NCBI RefSeq assembly: GCF_900239495.1
Contig: NZ_OENE01000025.1
Location: 124,001 to 188,000 of the forward strand
DNA length: 64,000 nt
Direction of reading: 5' to 3'
DNA from: Tenacibaculum finnmarkense genomovar ulcerans
GTDB taxonomy: Bacteria > Bacteroidota > Bacteroidia > Flavobacteriales > Flavobacteriaceae
How positions within the stretch are numbered: position 1 is the first letter of the stretch; each line of letters starts with the position of its first letter. Below, piece after piece: positions 34,853 through 43,520 of this stretch. The notes under the pieces are model-generated. The model was not told the origin of the DNA and ran no database searches. It saw only the letters and a program-made list of their open reading frames with translations. Both the position numbers and the translations under genes were made by a program.

Positions 34853-35746
34853 ATGAGCACGATAAAAATAAGCATACAAGAAACAAATAACGAAACTATT
34901 TTAAAATTTACAAGTAGTACAATTTTAGTAAACGGTGGTAGTTATGAGTTTAATAATATAGACGAAGCTAAAAACTCTCCTTTAGCACAACAACTTTTTT
35001 ACCTTCCTTTTGTAAAGAAGATTTTAATTACCGCAAATTTCATCGCAGTTCAGCGTTATGACATTGTGCAGTGGGAAGACGTAGAAGAAGAATTACGTGA
35101 ACAAATTGAAAACTATTTAAAAGAGGGTAATAAATTAGTAGAAGAAGTAAGTACTAAAAAAGATGCTGTTGAAGTATATGCTGAAGTTACTCCGAATCCT
35201 TCGGTTATGAAATTCGGATCTAACAAAGCACTTACTCAAACAGATGTTGAATTTAAAAACATTGAAGAAGCTAGTAAATCATCGCCTTTAGCGCAAGAAT
35301 TATTTGGTTTTTCGTTTGTAAAAGAAATTTTTATTTCTGAAAATTACGTGTCTATTACAAAATATGACATGATTGAATGGAATGAAGTACATCAAGAAAT
35401 TCGCTCTTTTATTAGAACTTATATTCAAGAAGGAAAAACAATTATTAAAGAACTTCCAAAGCAACAAACCAAAGAAAATGTTGAAATTCCGAAGGAAGAT
35501 TTAACAGCTACCGAAGCTGAAATTGTTGCTATTTTAGATGAATACATTAAACCAGCCGTAGCTTCTGATGGTGGAAATATCGCCTTTCAATCGTACAATA
35601 AAGACACTAAAATAGTTAGTGTAATATTACAGGGTGCTTGTAGCGGTTGCCCTTCATCAACGGTAACTTTAAAAAACGGTATTGAAACCATGCTTAAAGA
35701 TATGTTGCCTAATAAAATTAATCAAGTAGTTGCTATTAACGGATAA
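34853..35746 (+). CDS. nfu: NifU/Nfu-type iron-sulfur cluster scaffold
   Basis: 297 residues from the ATG at 34853. Two tandem Nfu N-terminal domains (about 4-95 and 110-205; each with SPLAQ-LF--PFVK-I-I) are followed by the C-terminal NifU domain with the cluster-binding CSGC motif (GACSGCPSSTVTLKNG). It carries and delivers Fe-S clusters in the cytoplasm. The doubled N-terminal domain is usual in Bacteroidota. Leads the nfu-menG-porT group (gaps 12 and 1). Confidence 0.92.
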   Translation: MSTIKISIQETNNETILKFTSSTILVNGGSYEFNNIDEAKNSPLAQQLFYLPFVKKILITANFIAVQRYDIVQWEDVEEELREQIENYLKEGNKLVEEVSTKKDAVEVYAEVTPNPSVMKFGSNKALTQTDVEFKNIEEASKSSPLAQELFGFSFVKEIFISENYVSITKYDMIEWNEVHQEIRSFIRTYIQEGKTIIKELPKQQTKENVEIPKEDLTATEAEIVAILDEYIKPAVASDGGNIAFQSYNKDTKIVSVILQGACSGCPSSTVTLKNGIETMLKDMLPNKINQVVAING

Positions 35747-35758
35747 TTTATAAAAAAG

Positions 35759-36487
35759 ATGTCTAAAACAATCAAACCATACAAAGATTCTGACTTAGGA
35801 AAAAAAGAACAAGTAGCCAAAATGTTTGACAATATTTCTGAAGATTACGACGGCTTAAACCGTGTTATCTCTTTAGGAATTGATGTTAGCTGGCGAAAAA
35901 AAGTAGTAAAATTAGTCGGTGAAAATAATCCGAAACAAATTTTAGATATCGCTACTGGTACTGGTGATTTAGCCTTAATGATGGCGGGTTTAAACCCTGA
36001 TAGAATTGTAGGTTTAGATATTTCTGCGGGAATGTTAGCCGTTGGTAAACAAAAAATTGCCAAAGCTAACTTAACCGATAAAATAGAAATGATTGTTGGC
36101 GATAGTGAAAAAATGCCTTTTGATAATGATACTTTTGATGCAATAACGGTTTCTTTTGGAGTTCGAAATTTTGAACATCTAGACAAAGGATTAACTGAAA
36201 TACGCCGTGTTTTAAAAACTGGCGGAAAATTAGTTATCTTAGAAACTTCAAATCCTACTAAGTTTCCGTTTAAACAAGGGTATCAGTTTCATACCAATGT
36301 TTTACTACCTATTATTGGTAAACTATTTTCAAAAGATAAAGTAGCGTACTCTTATTTATCAGAAAGCGCAAATTCTTTTCCTTTTGGTGAAGCTTTTAAC
36401 AATATTTTACAGAAAAACGGGTTTAACAATGTAAATAATGTACCTGTAACTTTTGGAGTTGCATCAATTTACACCGCTTTTAAATAA
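35759..36487 (+). CDS. menG: Demethylmenaquinone methyltransferase (MenG/UbiE)
   Basis: 242 residues. SAM-binding motif [14 protein letters not shown] near 61-73; family blocks [25 protein letters not shown]-like near the N-terminus and [20 protein letters not shown]-like near 125. It methylates demethylmenaquinone in the last step of menaquinone synthesis. One base separates its stop from the porT start, a pairing conserved in flavobacteria. Confidence 0.95.
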   Translation: MSKTIKPYKDSDLGKKEQVAKMFDNISEDYDGLNRVISLGIDVSWRKKVVKLVGENNPKQILDIATGTGDLALMMAGLNPDRIVGLDISAGMLAVGKQKIAKANLTDKIEMIVGDSEKMPFDNDTFDAITVSFGVRNFEHLDKGLTEIRRVLKTGGKLVILETSNPTKFPFKQGYQFHTNVLLPIIGKLFSKDKVAYSYLSESANSFPFGEAFNNILQKNGFNNVNNVPVTFGVASIYTAFK

Positions 36488-36488
36488 T

Positions 36489-37190
36489 ATGTTAAAAAAA
36501 ATTTTACTTTTCGCATTTTTCGGATTTTTTACCCTTTGCCTTCAAGCGCAACGTGAAAAAATATTAAATCTTCCTAGTTTTGATGAACATATTTTTCATT
36601 ATGGTTTTTACTTAGGGCTAAACAATAACGGCTATAAAGTAAGTTACAAGCCTAGTGCTTTTAACAATGCTGAAGTTGAGGTATCAAGTTCGCTAGGGTT
36701 TAACGTTGGTTTAATTGCTGATTTAAAATTACATAATAATTTAAACTTACGATTTGAACCAGGGTTAATGTCAAACACAAAGACCTTGTTTTTTAAGCAC
36801 ATTCCTGGAACAGAAAATGTACATACCAGAGAAGTTAGCGCTACCTATTTACACTTGTCTTTACTACTAAAAATGAGTACTAATAGGCTTAATAATATAC
36901 GCCCTTATGTACTAGGAGGAATATCATATGATTATAATTTTTCTAGTAATGAAAAAAATGGTGATGACAATGCTGTTGGTGAGTTCAGAACCACCACAAG
37001 TAATGTACTGTACGAAATAGGTATTGGTATTGACCTCTATTTAAGTTACTTTAAATTATCACCTTCTATTAGAGGTGTTTTCGCTATTAATAACGAACTC
37101 ATACCTGATAACAATTCACCTAGTCAATGGACAGACCCCCTTGATTACCTAGGTACACGAGGTGTATTTTTACACCTATCGTTTGAATAA
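36489..37190 (+). CDS. porT: PorT, type IX secretion system beta-barrel protein
   Basis: 233 residues from the ATG at 36489 (a frame from 36453 runs into the menG end and lacks a signal). Signal peptide ending LCLQAQ near 18; then HYGFYLGLNNNGYKVSY, the typical first strand of PorT, and an eight-stranded barrel ending FLHLSFE. Essential outer-membrane part of the Por secretion/gliding machinery. Position directly after menG supports the name. Confidence 0.88.
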   Translation: MLKKILLFAFFGFFTLCLQAQREKILNLPSFDEHIFHYGFYLGLNNNGYKVSYKPSAFNNAEVEVSSSLGFNVGLIADLKLHNNLNLRFEPGLMSNTKTLFFKHIPGTENVHTREVSATYLHLSLLLKMSTNRLNNIRPYVLGGISYDYNFSSNEKNGDDNAVGEFRTTTSNVLYEIGIGIDLYLSYFKLSPSIRGVFAINNELIPDNNSPSQWTDPLDYLGTRGVFLHLSFE

Positions 37191-37192
37191 TT

Positions 37193-37226
37193 AAAAAGCC
37201 ACTGTTCATAAAACAGTGGCTTTTTT
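37193..37226 (+). terminator. Terminator after porT
   Basis: AAAAAGCCACTGTT and AACAGTGGCTTTTT form a perfect 14-bp stem with a 5-nt loop, then T run. Confidence 0.92.
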
Positions 37227-37230
37227 ATAA

Positions 37231-37388
37231 AGATAGAAGTCCCCCGAAATCTACCCTACACTTATAAGACACTTATTTATCTTATAAGTCACATATAATA
37301 ACAAAAAAAATGACCATCTTATCGATGGTCATTATGATAAAGAACAATAAATGTCTTTATCTATAAGATAGAAGTCCCCCGAAATCTA
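37231..37388. repeat. Pair of 23-bp direct repeats bracketing hairpins
   Basis: The 23 bases starting AGATAGAAGTCCCCCGAAAT occur at 37231-37253 and 37366-37388. Between them are CTTATAAG palindromes (37261-37289) and a hairpin ATGACCATC/GATGGTCAT (37310-37333). The pair sits between the porT terminator and the end of the mscS gene. No frame of note. It could be a small RNA or a dispersed repeat. Confidence 0.6.
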
Positions 37389-37443
37389 TCATTTATTTTC
37401 TTTTAATAAGTCAGAAAGCAAATATAAAACAAAAAGTTATAAA

Positions 37444-38265
37444 CTACTCATTTTCAACAACTATTTTACTATCTACCACTTCTTTAATTGGAAAAACCAC
37501 GTTCCCTTGAGTTGTTGTAACAGTTAAACAAATATTATCAATTGCGGTTACAACACCTTTAACATCGCCAATAGTTACTTTTTTTCCAATACCCACATTT
37601 TTCCTAGAATAATAGCCATAAAGCAATCGAACTACAACTTCTTTAGCCCCTAAACCAAAGGCTAAAGTAAATGCTAAAAGAACAGAACCGATTAAAAGTG
37701 TTAAATTACTTTTTATTACTGAGGTGTCAACCCCTGCCTGATCTAATGCTGTTATCGATAAAAAAACTACGATTAAATAAAAAGCAATGTTTCCAACCAA
37801 ATTACCTCCAGAAATTTCTAAAGATTTAAACATGGTTTGGGTTGCTTTTTTAACAACAGTTCCTAAATAAACACCCGCTACAAAAATTCCGAGTGCTGTT
37901 AATAATTTAGGTAAATAAGCAAAAAAACTTTTGATACCTTCTGATACAGATTCAAGCCCAAAAATAGTTGAACCTGCCATAACAAATGTTAGTATTAAAA
38001 ACCATTTTAACACAGTAAGTATTACAGTGGTTAATACAATATTGATGGTTGAATTACCAAAAATTTCTGTTTTACTTAGTTTTTTAGACCATTCATCAAT
38101 TTTTGTTTTAGACAATCCTTTTCTTACAATATACAGGAAAACTTTAATAATTAACCAAGCTAAAATTACAAAGCCAATAAACCCAAGTACAGTTGGTAAC
38201 GAATCAATAATATTTTTAAAAACATCTTTAAAAGGTTCTAAAATATCAATATTTAATACATTCAT
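37444..38265 (-). CDS. Small mechanosensitive ion channel (MscS family)
   Basis: 273 residues. N-terminal membrane helices (about 22-45, 70-95, 105-125, 137-165) and the pore-lining plus beta domain: LAFTLAFGLGAKEVVVRLLYGYY then KVTIGDVKGVVTAIDNICLTVTTTQGNVVFP. It ends soon after the beta domain (about residue 273), without the large C-terminal vestibule of E. coli MscS. Opens under membrane tension. Downstream of an ECF sigma and a 62-residue protein; probably one operon. Confidence 0.88.
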   Translation of the reverse strand: MNVLNIDILEPFKDVFKNIIDSLPTVLGFIGFVILAWLIIKVFLYIVRKGLSKTKIDEWSKKLSKTEIFGNSTINIVLTTVILTVLKWFLILTFVMAGSTIFGLESVSEGIKSFFAYLPKLLTALGIFVAGVYLGTVVKKATQTMFKSLEISGGNLVGNIAFYLIVVFLSITALDQAGVDTSVIKSNLTLLIGSVLLAFTLAFGLGAKEVVVRLLYGYYSRKNVGIGKKVTIGDVKGVVTAIDNICLTVTTTQGNVVFPIKEVVDSKIVVENE

Positions 38266-38304
38266 GATGCTGTTATTATTTAATTTTATTCTTAGTGTTA
38301 TTTA

Positions 38305-38493
38305 TTAATTTTTCGGTTCTTTTTTAGACACACCACCCCCTAATAAATCAGCAATTGTACTTGGGTATTTTACCACAAATAAATCGGCTATATCTATAGA
38401 CAGCTTTATCATTGCCACATCTTTAAGTACTTTGCTTTTAAGTACCTCAGGCAATTCTTCGTTATGTAATATTTTCTTAAATGGATTTTCCAT
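38305..38493 (-). CDS. Small conserved protein between ECF sigma and MscS genes
   Basis: 62 residues from the ATG at 38493 (a GTG at 38502 overlaps the sigma stop). Reads MENPFKKILHNEELPEVLKS, then an amphipathic helix and LFVVKYPSTIADLLG. No transmembrane segment. Similar small proteins follow sigma-70 genes in other flavobacteria, so it may be a regulator or anti-sigma-like partner; that is inference. Confidence 0.65.
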   Translation of the reverse strand: MENPFKKILHNEELPEVLKSKVLKDVAMIKLSIDIADLFVVKYPSTIADLLGGGVSKKEPKN

Positions 38494-38498
38494 AATTA

Positions 38499-39068
38499 TC
38501 ACAGTGTGTTATATACTCTTATAACTTTTTCTTTGGCTCTTTTTAAACGCATTTTTACAGCACTATCACCCAAACTCAATGCCTCTGAAATTTCTTTAAT
38601 GCTCATATCATCTTGATATTTCATTAATAAAATCATTTTTTCAGGAGCAGGTATCATTTCAAGTACTTTTGCTAGTTTATCAGCCTTTAGTTCAAATAAT
38701 TCAGCATCGTCAATTTCATCTTCATTACTATCTTCCTTTATTTGATCAGTAACAACGGTAACTTTTTCTTTTTTCTTCTCTTTATTTCTTTGCACATAGT
38801 TTACACAGAAATTATAAGTAAAAGAATACAGCCAAGTAGAAAATTTTGACCTTCCTTTAAAAGTTCTTAATTTTACAAACAAACGAATAAATACATCATG
38901 TGTTAAATCTTGTGCTTCTTCTTTATTTTTAGAAAAACCATAACATTTATTATACACCACACCCGCATAACGGTCATATAAAACAGCGAATAAATGACTA
39001 TCATTTTTTTCTACTATTTTACTAACCAGCTCTTCATCGCTTAGTTTTGTAATATCAATACTTTTCAA
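38499..39068 (-). CDS. ECF-type RNA polymerase sigma factor, copy A
   Basis: 189 residues. Sigma region 2 (LFAVLYDRYAGVVYNKCYGFSKNKEEAQDLTHDVFIRLF, about 27-65) and region 4 (ILLMKYQDDMSIKEISEALSLGDSAVKMRLKRAKEKV, about 145-181) are clear. It alters promoter choice in response to a signal not visible here. It is followed by the 62-residue protein and mscS, which suggests an envelope or osmotic role. A paralogue lies 208 bases upstream on the same strand. Confidence 0.92.
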   Translation of the reverse strand: MKSIDITKLSDEELVSKIVEKNDSHLFAVLYDRYAGVVYNKCYGFSKNKEEAQDLTHDVFIRLFVKLRTFKGRSKFSTWLYSFTYNFCVNYVQRNKEKKKEKVTVVTDQIKEDSNEDEIDDAELFELKADKLAKVLEMIPAPEKMILLMKYQDDMSIKEISEALSLGDSAVKMRLKRAKEKVIRVYNTL

Positions 39069-39276
39069 CAGCTAAGTTTAGTTATTAATGTATAGTTCGA
39101 CTTACAATTAGTAAGACACTTTTATTTTAAAAGGTCACTTTCATTCTTTTATCAAAGAGCTAATTTAATAATTCTTTAAATGATATTGGCTTTTAAATAA
39201 CAAAAAATATCGATTAATTTTAACGCTATAAGAACAGACGCTAATCAGCATAAAAAGATAGTATTAAAACAAACAA

Positions 39277-39843
39277 TTACAGGTCTTTATAAATTTCTGA
39301 AATTTTATCTTTAGCACGTTTTAAACGCATTTTCACAGCACTATTTCCTATATTTAATGTATTTGATATTTCTTTAATACTCATATCATCTTGATATTTC
39401 ATTAGCAAAATCATCTTTTCAGAAGCCGCAATCATACGAAATGCTTTTGCCAATCGAATTGATTTTAACTCTAAAAATAAAGCACCTTCTTTTTCATCTT
39501 TAATATTTTGGTCTTTAATTTCATCTGTTAAAACAGTAATTTTTTCATTCTTTTTATAGTTATTTCGCTGTACATAATTTACACAAAAATTATATGTAAA
39601 AGAATACAACCACACCGAAAATTTAGATGTTCCTTTAAATGTTTTTAATTTAATAAATAATCTGATAAAAACATCGTGCATTAAATCTTCCGCTTCCTGT
39701 TTATTTTTAGAAAACCCATAACATTTATAAAAAATCATTCTTGAAAATCGATTGTATAATACACCGAATAAAGCCGTATTATTAGTACGAACAATTTGGT
39801 AAACTAACTCTTCATCTGTAATTTTTGTAGCTATTGCGTTCAT
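39277..39843 (-). CDS. ECF-type RNA polymerase sigma factor, copy B
   Basis: 188 residues, alignable with copy A end to end (ELVYQIVRTNNTALFGVLYNRFSRMIFYKCYGFSKNKQEAEDLMHDVFIRLF against the matching part of A, split by few changes; region 4 MILLMKYQDDMSIKEISNTL). Clearly a tandem duplicate that has diverged mainly in the linker between regions 2 and 4. No partner gene of its own follows. Confidence 0.92.
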   Translation of the reverse strand: MNAIATKITDEELVYQIVRTNNTALFGVLYNRFSRMIFYKCYGFSKNKQEAEDLMHDVFIRLFIKLKTFKGTSKFSVWLYSFTYNFCVNYVQRNNYKKNEKITVLTDEIKDQNIKDEKEGALFLELKSIRLAKAFRMIAASEKMILLMKYQDDMSIKEISNTLNIGNSAVKMRLKRAKDKISEIYKDL

Positions 39844-40042
39844 AATGACTGTATTTATACTGTAAATTAAAGAAATAATCCTCTTTTAAATTTTTAGACA
39901 AGACAAAACAACCTTTTATGTAGATGAAAGGTAGCAAACTATCTTTTAAAAAAAATAATTACTTTTTTGTAACATTATCAGGGCATCCTACGTATAATAT
40001 AGTGTAGAGCGATTGATGAATCAATAATACCCCTTAAATTAG

Positions 40043-40906
40043 ATGAGACAACTTAAAATTACCAAACAGGTTACCAATAGAGAAACTGCTTCCTTAGATA
40101 AATATTTACAAGAAATAGGAAAAGTAGATTTAATTACTGCTGATGAAGAAGTAGAATTAGCACAAAGAATTAAAGCTGGTGACCAAAGAGCCTTAGAAAA
40201 ATTAACTAAAGCAAACTTACGTTTCGTTGTTTCTGTAGCAAAACAATACCAAAACCAAGGATTAACTTTACCCGATTTAATTAACGAAGGTAATTTAGGA
40301 TTAATTAAAGCGGCAAAACGTTTTGATGAAACTCGTGGTTTTAAATTTATTTCATACGCTGTATGGTGGATTCGTCAATCAATATTACAAGCATTAGCAG
40401 AACAATCTCGTATTGTACGTTTACCGTTAAATAAAATTGGTTCTATCAATAAAATTAACAAAATGTACGCCTTTTTAGAGCAAGAAAACGAAAGACCTCC
40501 AAGTCCTGAAGAAATTGCCAAAAAGTTAGACATGACCGTGAATGACGTAAAAGAATCAATGAAAAATTCTGGTCGTCACGTATCAATGGATGCTCCTTTA
40601 ATTGAGGGTGAAGATTCTAATTTATACGATGTATTAAATTCAGGTGAATCACCAAATCCTGACAGAACTTTATTACACGAATCGTTACGTATTGAAATTA
40701 ACCGTGCTTTAGAAACCTTAACTCCTCGTGAGGCTGATGTTGTAAAATTATACTTCGGATTAGGAGAACACCAACCAATGACTCTTGAAGAAATTGGAGA
40801 AACTTTCGATTTAACTCGTGAGCGTGTTCGTCAGATTAAAGAAAAAGCAATCCGCAGATTAAAACACACTTCTCGTAGTAAAATTTTAATGACTTACTTA
40901 GGATAA
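40043..40906 (+). CDS. rpoD: Primary sigma factor RpoD/SigA, short Bacteroidota form
   Basis: 287 residues: region 1.2 ([32 protein letters not shown]), region 2 with [14 protein letters not shown] and [29 protein letters not shown], region 3, and region 4 with the [26 protein letters not shown]. Region 1.1 is missing, which is normal for the phylum; this factor reads the TTG/TAnnTTTG promoters listed here. Confidence 0.96.
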   Translation: MRQLKITKQVTNRETASLDKYLQEIGKVDLITADEEVELAQRIKAGDQRALEKLTKANLRFVVSVAKQYQNQGLTLPDLINEGNLGLIKAAKRFDETRGFKFISYAVWWIRQSILQALAEQSRIVRLPLNKIGSINKINKMYAFLEQENERPPSPEEIAKKLDMTVNDVKESMKNSGRHVSMDAPLIEGEDSNLYDVLNSGESPNPDRTLLHESLRIEINRALETLTPREADVVKLYFGLGEHQPMTLEEIGETFDLTRERVRQIKEKAIRRLKHTSRSKILMTYLG

Positions 40907-40934
40907 CAATCTCAGTTTTTTTAGATAAAATACT

Positions 40935-40968
40935 AAAACTCTCAAATTCATTTTTGGGAGTTTTTTTT
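40935..40968 (+). terminator. Terminator after rpoD
   Basis: ACTCTCAAA and TTTGGGAGT pair (one G-T), loop of 6, then eight T. Confidence 0.82.
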
Positions 40969-41044
40969 GGAGCTAATTCCTGCTTTGCGCTGTATCTTTT
41001 TTTCATCCTTCAAAAAAGGATGCCGCTGCAATCAGGGCTAAACA
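40969..41044 (-). repeat. Flavo-1-like dispersed intergenic element, copy 3
   Basis: Reverse orientation: GGAGCTAATTCCTGCTTTGC at the left, CCGCTGCAATCAGGGCTAAA at the right. On the minus strand it reads TTAGCCCTGATTGCAGCGGC ... AGCAGGAATTAGCTCC with a central hairpin CATCCTTTTTTG/CAAAAAAGGATG-like. Directly after the rpoD terminator. Confidence 0.7.
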
Positions 41045-41114
41045 TCTTAACAAAACAACTTATTGATTAACACCATTTTTAAAATCAGTAATAACATTTT
41101 TAAGACTAATTAAT

Positions 41115-41122
41115 TATCTTTG
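41115..41122 (+). promoter_or_regulatory. rpe promoter -7 box TATCTTTG
   Basis: Exact TAnnTTTG match 29 bases before the rpe ATG. Confidence 0.6.
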
Positions 41123-41151
41123 CACTAAAATAACAACACAACAATAAACCA

Positions 41152-41808
41152 ATGAGTAATTTAATTGCACCTTCAGTTTTAGCAGCAGATTTTGCTAACT
41201 TACAAAGAGACATCGAAATGGTAAATAATAGTGAAGCTGATTGGTTTCATATTGATATTATGGATGGTGTATTTGTTCCAAATATATCTTTTGGAATGCC
41301 TGTTTTAAAAGCAATAGCAAAACACGCAAAAAAAACAATCGATGTACATTTAATGATTGTTAATCCTGATCAATACATTCAAACTTTTGCCGATTTAGGA
41401 GCAAATATTTTAACTGTACATTATGAAGCTTGTACTCATTTACACAGAACTATTCAGGCAATAAAAGCAGCTGGTATGAAAGCTGGTGTTGCATTAAATC
41501 CACACACACCTATTTCTGTTTTAGAAGATGTTATTCAAGATTTAGATATGGTTTGTATAATGAGTGTAAATCCTGGTTTTGGAGGACAATCATTTATTGA
41601 GAATACTTATAAAAAAGTAAGTCAATTAAAACATTTAATTGAATTTTCAAATTCTGAATGTAAAATAGAAATTGACGGTGGTGTAACCGATAAAAATGCC
41701 AATCAACTTATTGAAGCTGGTGCCGATGTTTTAGTGGCGGGTAGCTATGTTTTTAAAAGTGAAAACCCTACAGAAACTATTGAAAATTTAAAGAATTTGA
41801 TTAATTAA
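41152..41808 (+). CDS. rpe: Ribulose-phosphate 3-epimerase
   Basis: 218 residues, TIM barrel. Active-site blocks: IAPSVLAADFANL, HIDIMDGVFVPNISFG (metal-binding His, catalytic Asp), VHLMIVNP, MSVNPGFGGQSFI, and EIDGGVT with the second catalytic Asp. Interconverts ribulose-5-P and xylulose-5-P in the pentose phosphate pathway. Monocistronic; the MITE-like copy 3 follows two bases after its stop. Confidence 0.97.
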   Translation: MSNLIAPSVLAADFANLQRDIEMVNNSEADWFHIDIMDGVFVPNISFGMPVLKAIAKHAKKTIDVHLMIVNPDQYIQTFADLGANILTVHYEACTHLHRTIQAIKAAGMKAGVALNPHTPISVLEDVIQDLDMVCIMSVNPGFGGQSFIENTYKKVSQLKHLIEFSNSECKIEIDGGVTDKNANQLIEAGADVLVAGSYVFKSENPTETIENLKNLIN

Positions 41809-41810
41809 AA

Positions 41811-42022
41811 ACCTGTTTAAACTTCATTTAAAAAAGTTTTGTAACAAAAAATAAGAAATCGAATCGGTCAAGCTAAATTTATTTGAGTTTCGCATCCTGA
41901 TTTGCCGTATTTTTTTAGCTTTTTTTGATGATTATTGTCAATTCGAGTGATTTTAATCACTAAAAAGAATTTGAAAGAAAAAAATCACTCGAACTGACAG
42001 TCTATTTAATTTTTAAACAGGC
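41811..42022 (+). repeat. MITE-like dispersed element, copy 3 (chimeric)
   Basis: 212 bp with inverted ends ACCTGTTTAAA and TTTAAACAGG. The left part matches copy 1 inverted (GAATCGGTCAAGCTAAATTT, TCGCATCCTGATTTGCCGTA). The right part is replaced by a different hairpin at 41936-41999: TGTCAATTCGAGTGATTTT and AAAATCACTCGAACTGACA, 19-bp arms with one mismatch and a 26-nt loop. Confidence 0.75.
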
Positions 42023-42063
42023 TTTAAAAATTTTATTTTTTGAAATTTAAAAACATCCCTTTT

Positions 42064-42483
42064 TTAAAACTGTGCTAGTAGATAATTAATTAAATCGGTA
42101 CTCGTAACAATTCCTACCAATTCATTGTTCTCAACAACAGGCAACGCGTGAAATTCTTTTTTTGCTAAAATTTCAGCCACTTCTTTTATAGTACAACACG
42201 CAGTAACGGTCACTAAATTTTTTGCCATTACCTGTTCAATGGTAAACATATTATAAACCACAGCATCTACCTGCTCTTGATCATCATAAACAGCATCAGC
42301 AAAACTGATTCTTAATAAATCGGTATAACTTAACATTCCTTTTATTTTTGAATCGGCAACAACAGGAATATGTCGTATTTTTTCTTTTTTAAACAACTTT
42401 TCTGCTGTCATTAAATCATCCGAAGTACTTAAAGTAAGTACATTTTTAGTCATTATTTCTGAAACTTTTGTGTTTTTATTCAT
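42064..42483 (-). CDS. Tandem CBS-domain protein
   Basis: 139 residues forming two CBS motifs (about 1-62 and 75-139): VSEIMTKNVLTLSTSD ... IRHIPVVADSKIKGMLSYTDL and VMAKNLVTVTACC ... FHALPVVENNELVGIVTSTDLI. A stand-alone adenine-nucleotide sensor module. It is divergent from the Crp/Fnr gene, 138 bases away, a pairing seen in other flavobacteria; a role in redox or energy sensing is inference. Confidence 0.9.
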   Translation of the reverse strand: MNKNTKVSEIMTKNVLTLSTSDDLMTAEKLFKKEKIRHIPVVADSKIKGMLSYTDLLRISFADAVYDDQEQVDAVVYNMFTIEQVMAKNLVTVTACCTIKEVAEILAKKEFHALPVVENNELVGIVTSTDLINYLLAQF

Positions 42484-42621
42484 CGTATTTTATTTTTTAA
42501 GTATTGCTTATTATTTATTTATCAGTATAAATTTCAGCAATTAAATCAATTTAAAAGCAAACTAAAATCAGCTATTATTCTTTTATTTTTTTGTAAATTA
42601 TCGGCTAAAAAATCATTAAAA

Positions 42622-43254
42622 TTGATAGAAAAACTACAACAACATTACGGCTATTTATTTGAAGATGCTTTGCTTGAACAAATAGCTAGCGTAGCGGTAT
42701 ATAAAGAGTTTAAAGAAAATACGGTAATCATTGATGCCGATAGCGCTATCTTTTCTATTCCGTTAATTCTTAGCGGTGCAATTAAAGTTTTAAGAGAAGA
42801 CAAAAACGGCGATGAATTGGTGTTGTACTACATTGAAAAAGGCGATACCTGTGCTATGACACTTTCCTGTTGTATCAGCGAAACCAAAAGTAAAATTAAA
42901 GCCGTTACCGAAACCGATGTTACGGTGTTAATGATTCCGAAAACTAAAATGTCGGAATGGTTTACTAAATATAAAAGCTGGCAAGAATATATTTTACAAA
43001 GCTATCAATCAAGGCTTAATGAATTTATTGAAGCAGTCGATTCTATCGCTTTTTTAAACATGAACGACCGTTTATTAAAATACTTAAAAGATAAAGCAAT
43101 GGTTATTGGAAATGATGTTTTAAATGTTACTCACCTACAAGTTGCCAACGATTTACACACCTCAAGAGTTGTAATTTCTCGACTTTTAAAAGCGCTAGAA
43201 AGAGAATCAAAAATTAAATTACATCGAAATCAAATAAAAATATTAGAGCTTTAA
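42622..43254 (+). CDS. Crp/Fnr-family transcriptional regulator
   Basis: 210 residues. Cyclic-nucleotide-binding-like beta barrel (about 20-115), dimer helix, and a C-terminal winged helix with VANDLHTSRVVISRLLKALERE. Cysteines CAMTLSCCI at about 78-87 could bind metal or sense redox, but there is no N-terminal Fnr cluster. The start is the TTG at 42622; no in-frame ATG lies near, and the N-terminus IEKLQQHYGYLFEDALLEQI is normal for the family. Confidence 0.88.
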   Translation: MIEKLQQHYGYLFEDALLEQIASVAVYKEFKENTVIIDADSAIFSIPLILSGAIKVLREDKNGDELVLYYIEKGDTCAMTLSCCISETKSKIKAVTETDVTVLMIPKTKMSEWFTKYKSWQEYILQSYQSRLNEFIEAVDSIAFLNMNDRLLKYLKDKAMVIGNDVLNVTHLQVANDLHTSRVVISRLLKALERESKIKLHRNQIKILEL

Positions 43255-43280
43255 TTTTTTTATTTTATTTCAATAAACAA

Positions 43281-43323
43281 AAAATGCAATAATCTGTAAA
43301 TAAGATTATTGCATTTTATTTTT
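43281..43323 (+). terminator. Terminator after the Crp/Fnr gene, at the element boundary
   Basis: AAAATGCAATAATCT and AGATTATTGCATTTT form a perfect 15-bp stem with a 7-nt loop, then T run. It ends directly at the left attachment site. Confidence 0.9.
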
Positions 43324-43347
43324 GTGACTGCGAAGAGAACAGAACCC
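43324..43347 (+). other. Left attachment site, remnant of a tRNA-Arg 3' end
   Basis: GTGACTGCGAAGAGAACAGA and the next bases align with the plus-strand 3' end of the tRNA-Arg gene at 51266 (GTGACCGCGAAGAGATTCGA). The first 15 bases match with one change; the core GCGAAGAGA is exact. It is in direct orientation to the tRNA end, 7.94 kb away, as expected for the distal att site after integration into a tRNA gene. Confidence 0.7.
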
Positions 43348-43472
43348 GCTTAATTTGTAATAATCAGCAATTGAACTAAAAACACTACAAACCTAGTAAA
43401 ATTAACTACTTATAGTTAATTCCAAACCAAAAAAGCATTAAGTTAGATTAACATAAATTACAATAAGTTAAA

Positions 43473-43506
43473 TTTTTTTCGGGATTATTTCGGAATAACA
43501 CTAATT
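43473..43506 (+). repeat. Sub-terminal repeat, left copy (possible integrase arm site)
   Basis: TTTTTTCGGGATTATTTCGG and AATAACAC follow each other here; the right end of the element has TTTTTCGGAACTATTTCGGA and ATAATACG at 51186-51219. Same strand, few differences. Position between att and int fits arm-type binding sites; not proven. Confidence 0.5.
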
Positions 43507-43520
43507 TAGCCCCTGTAAAA

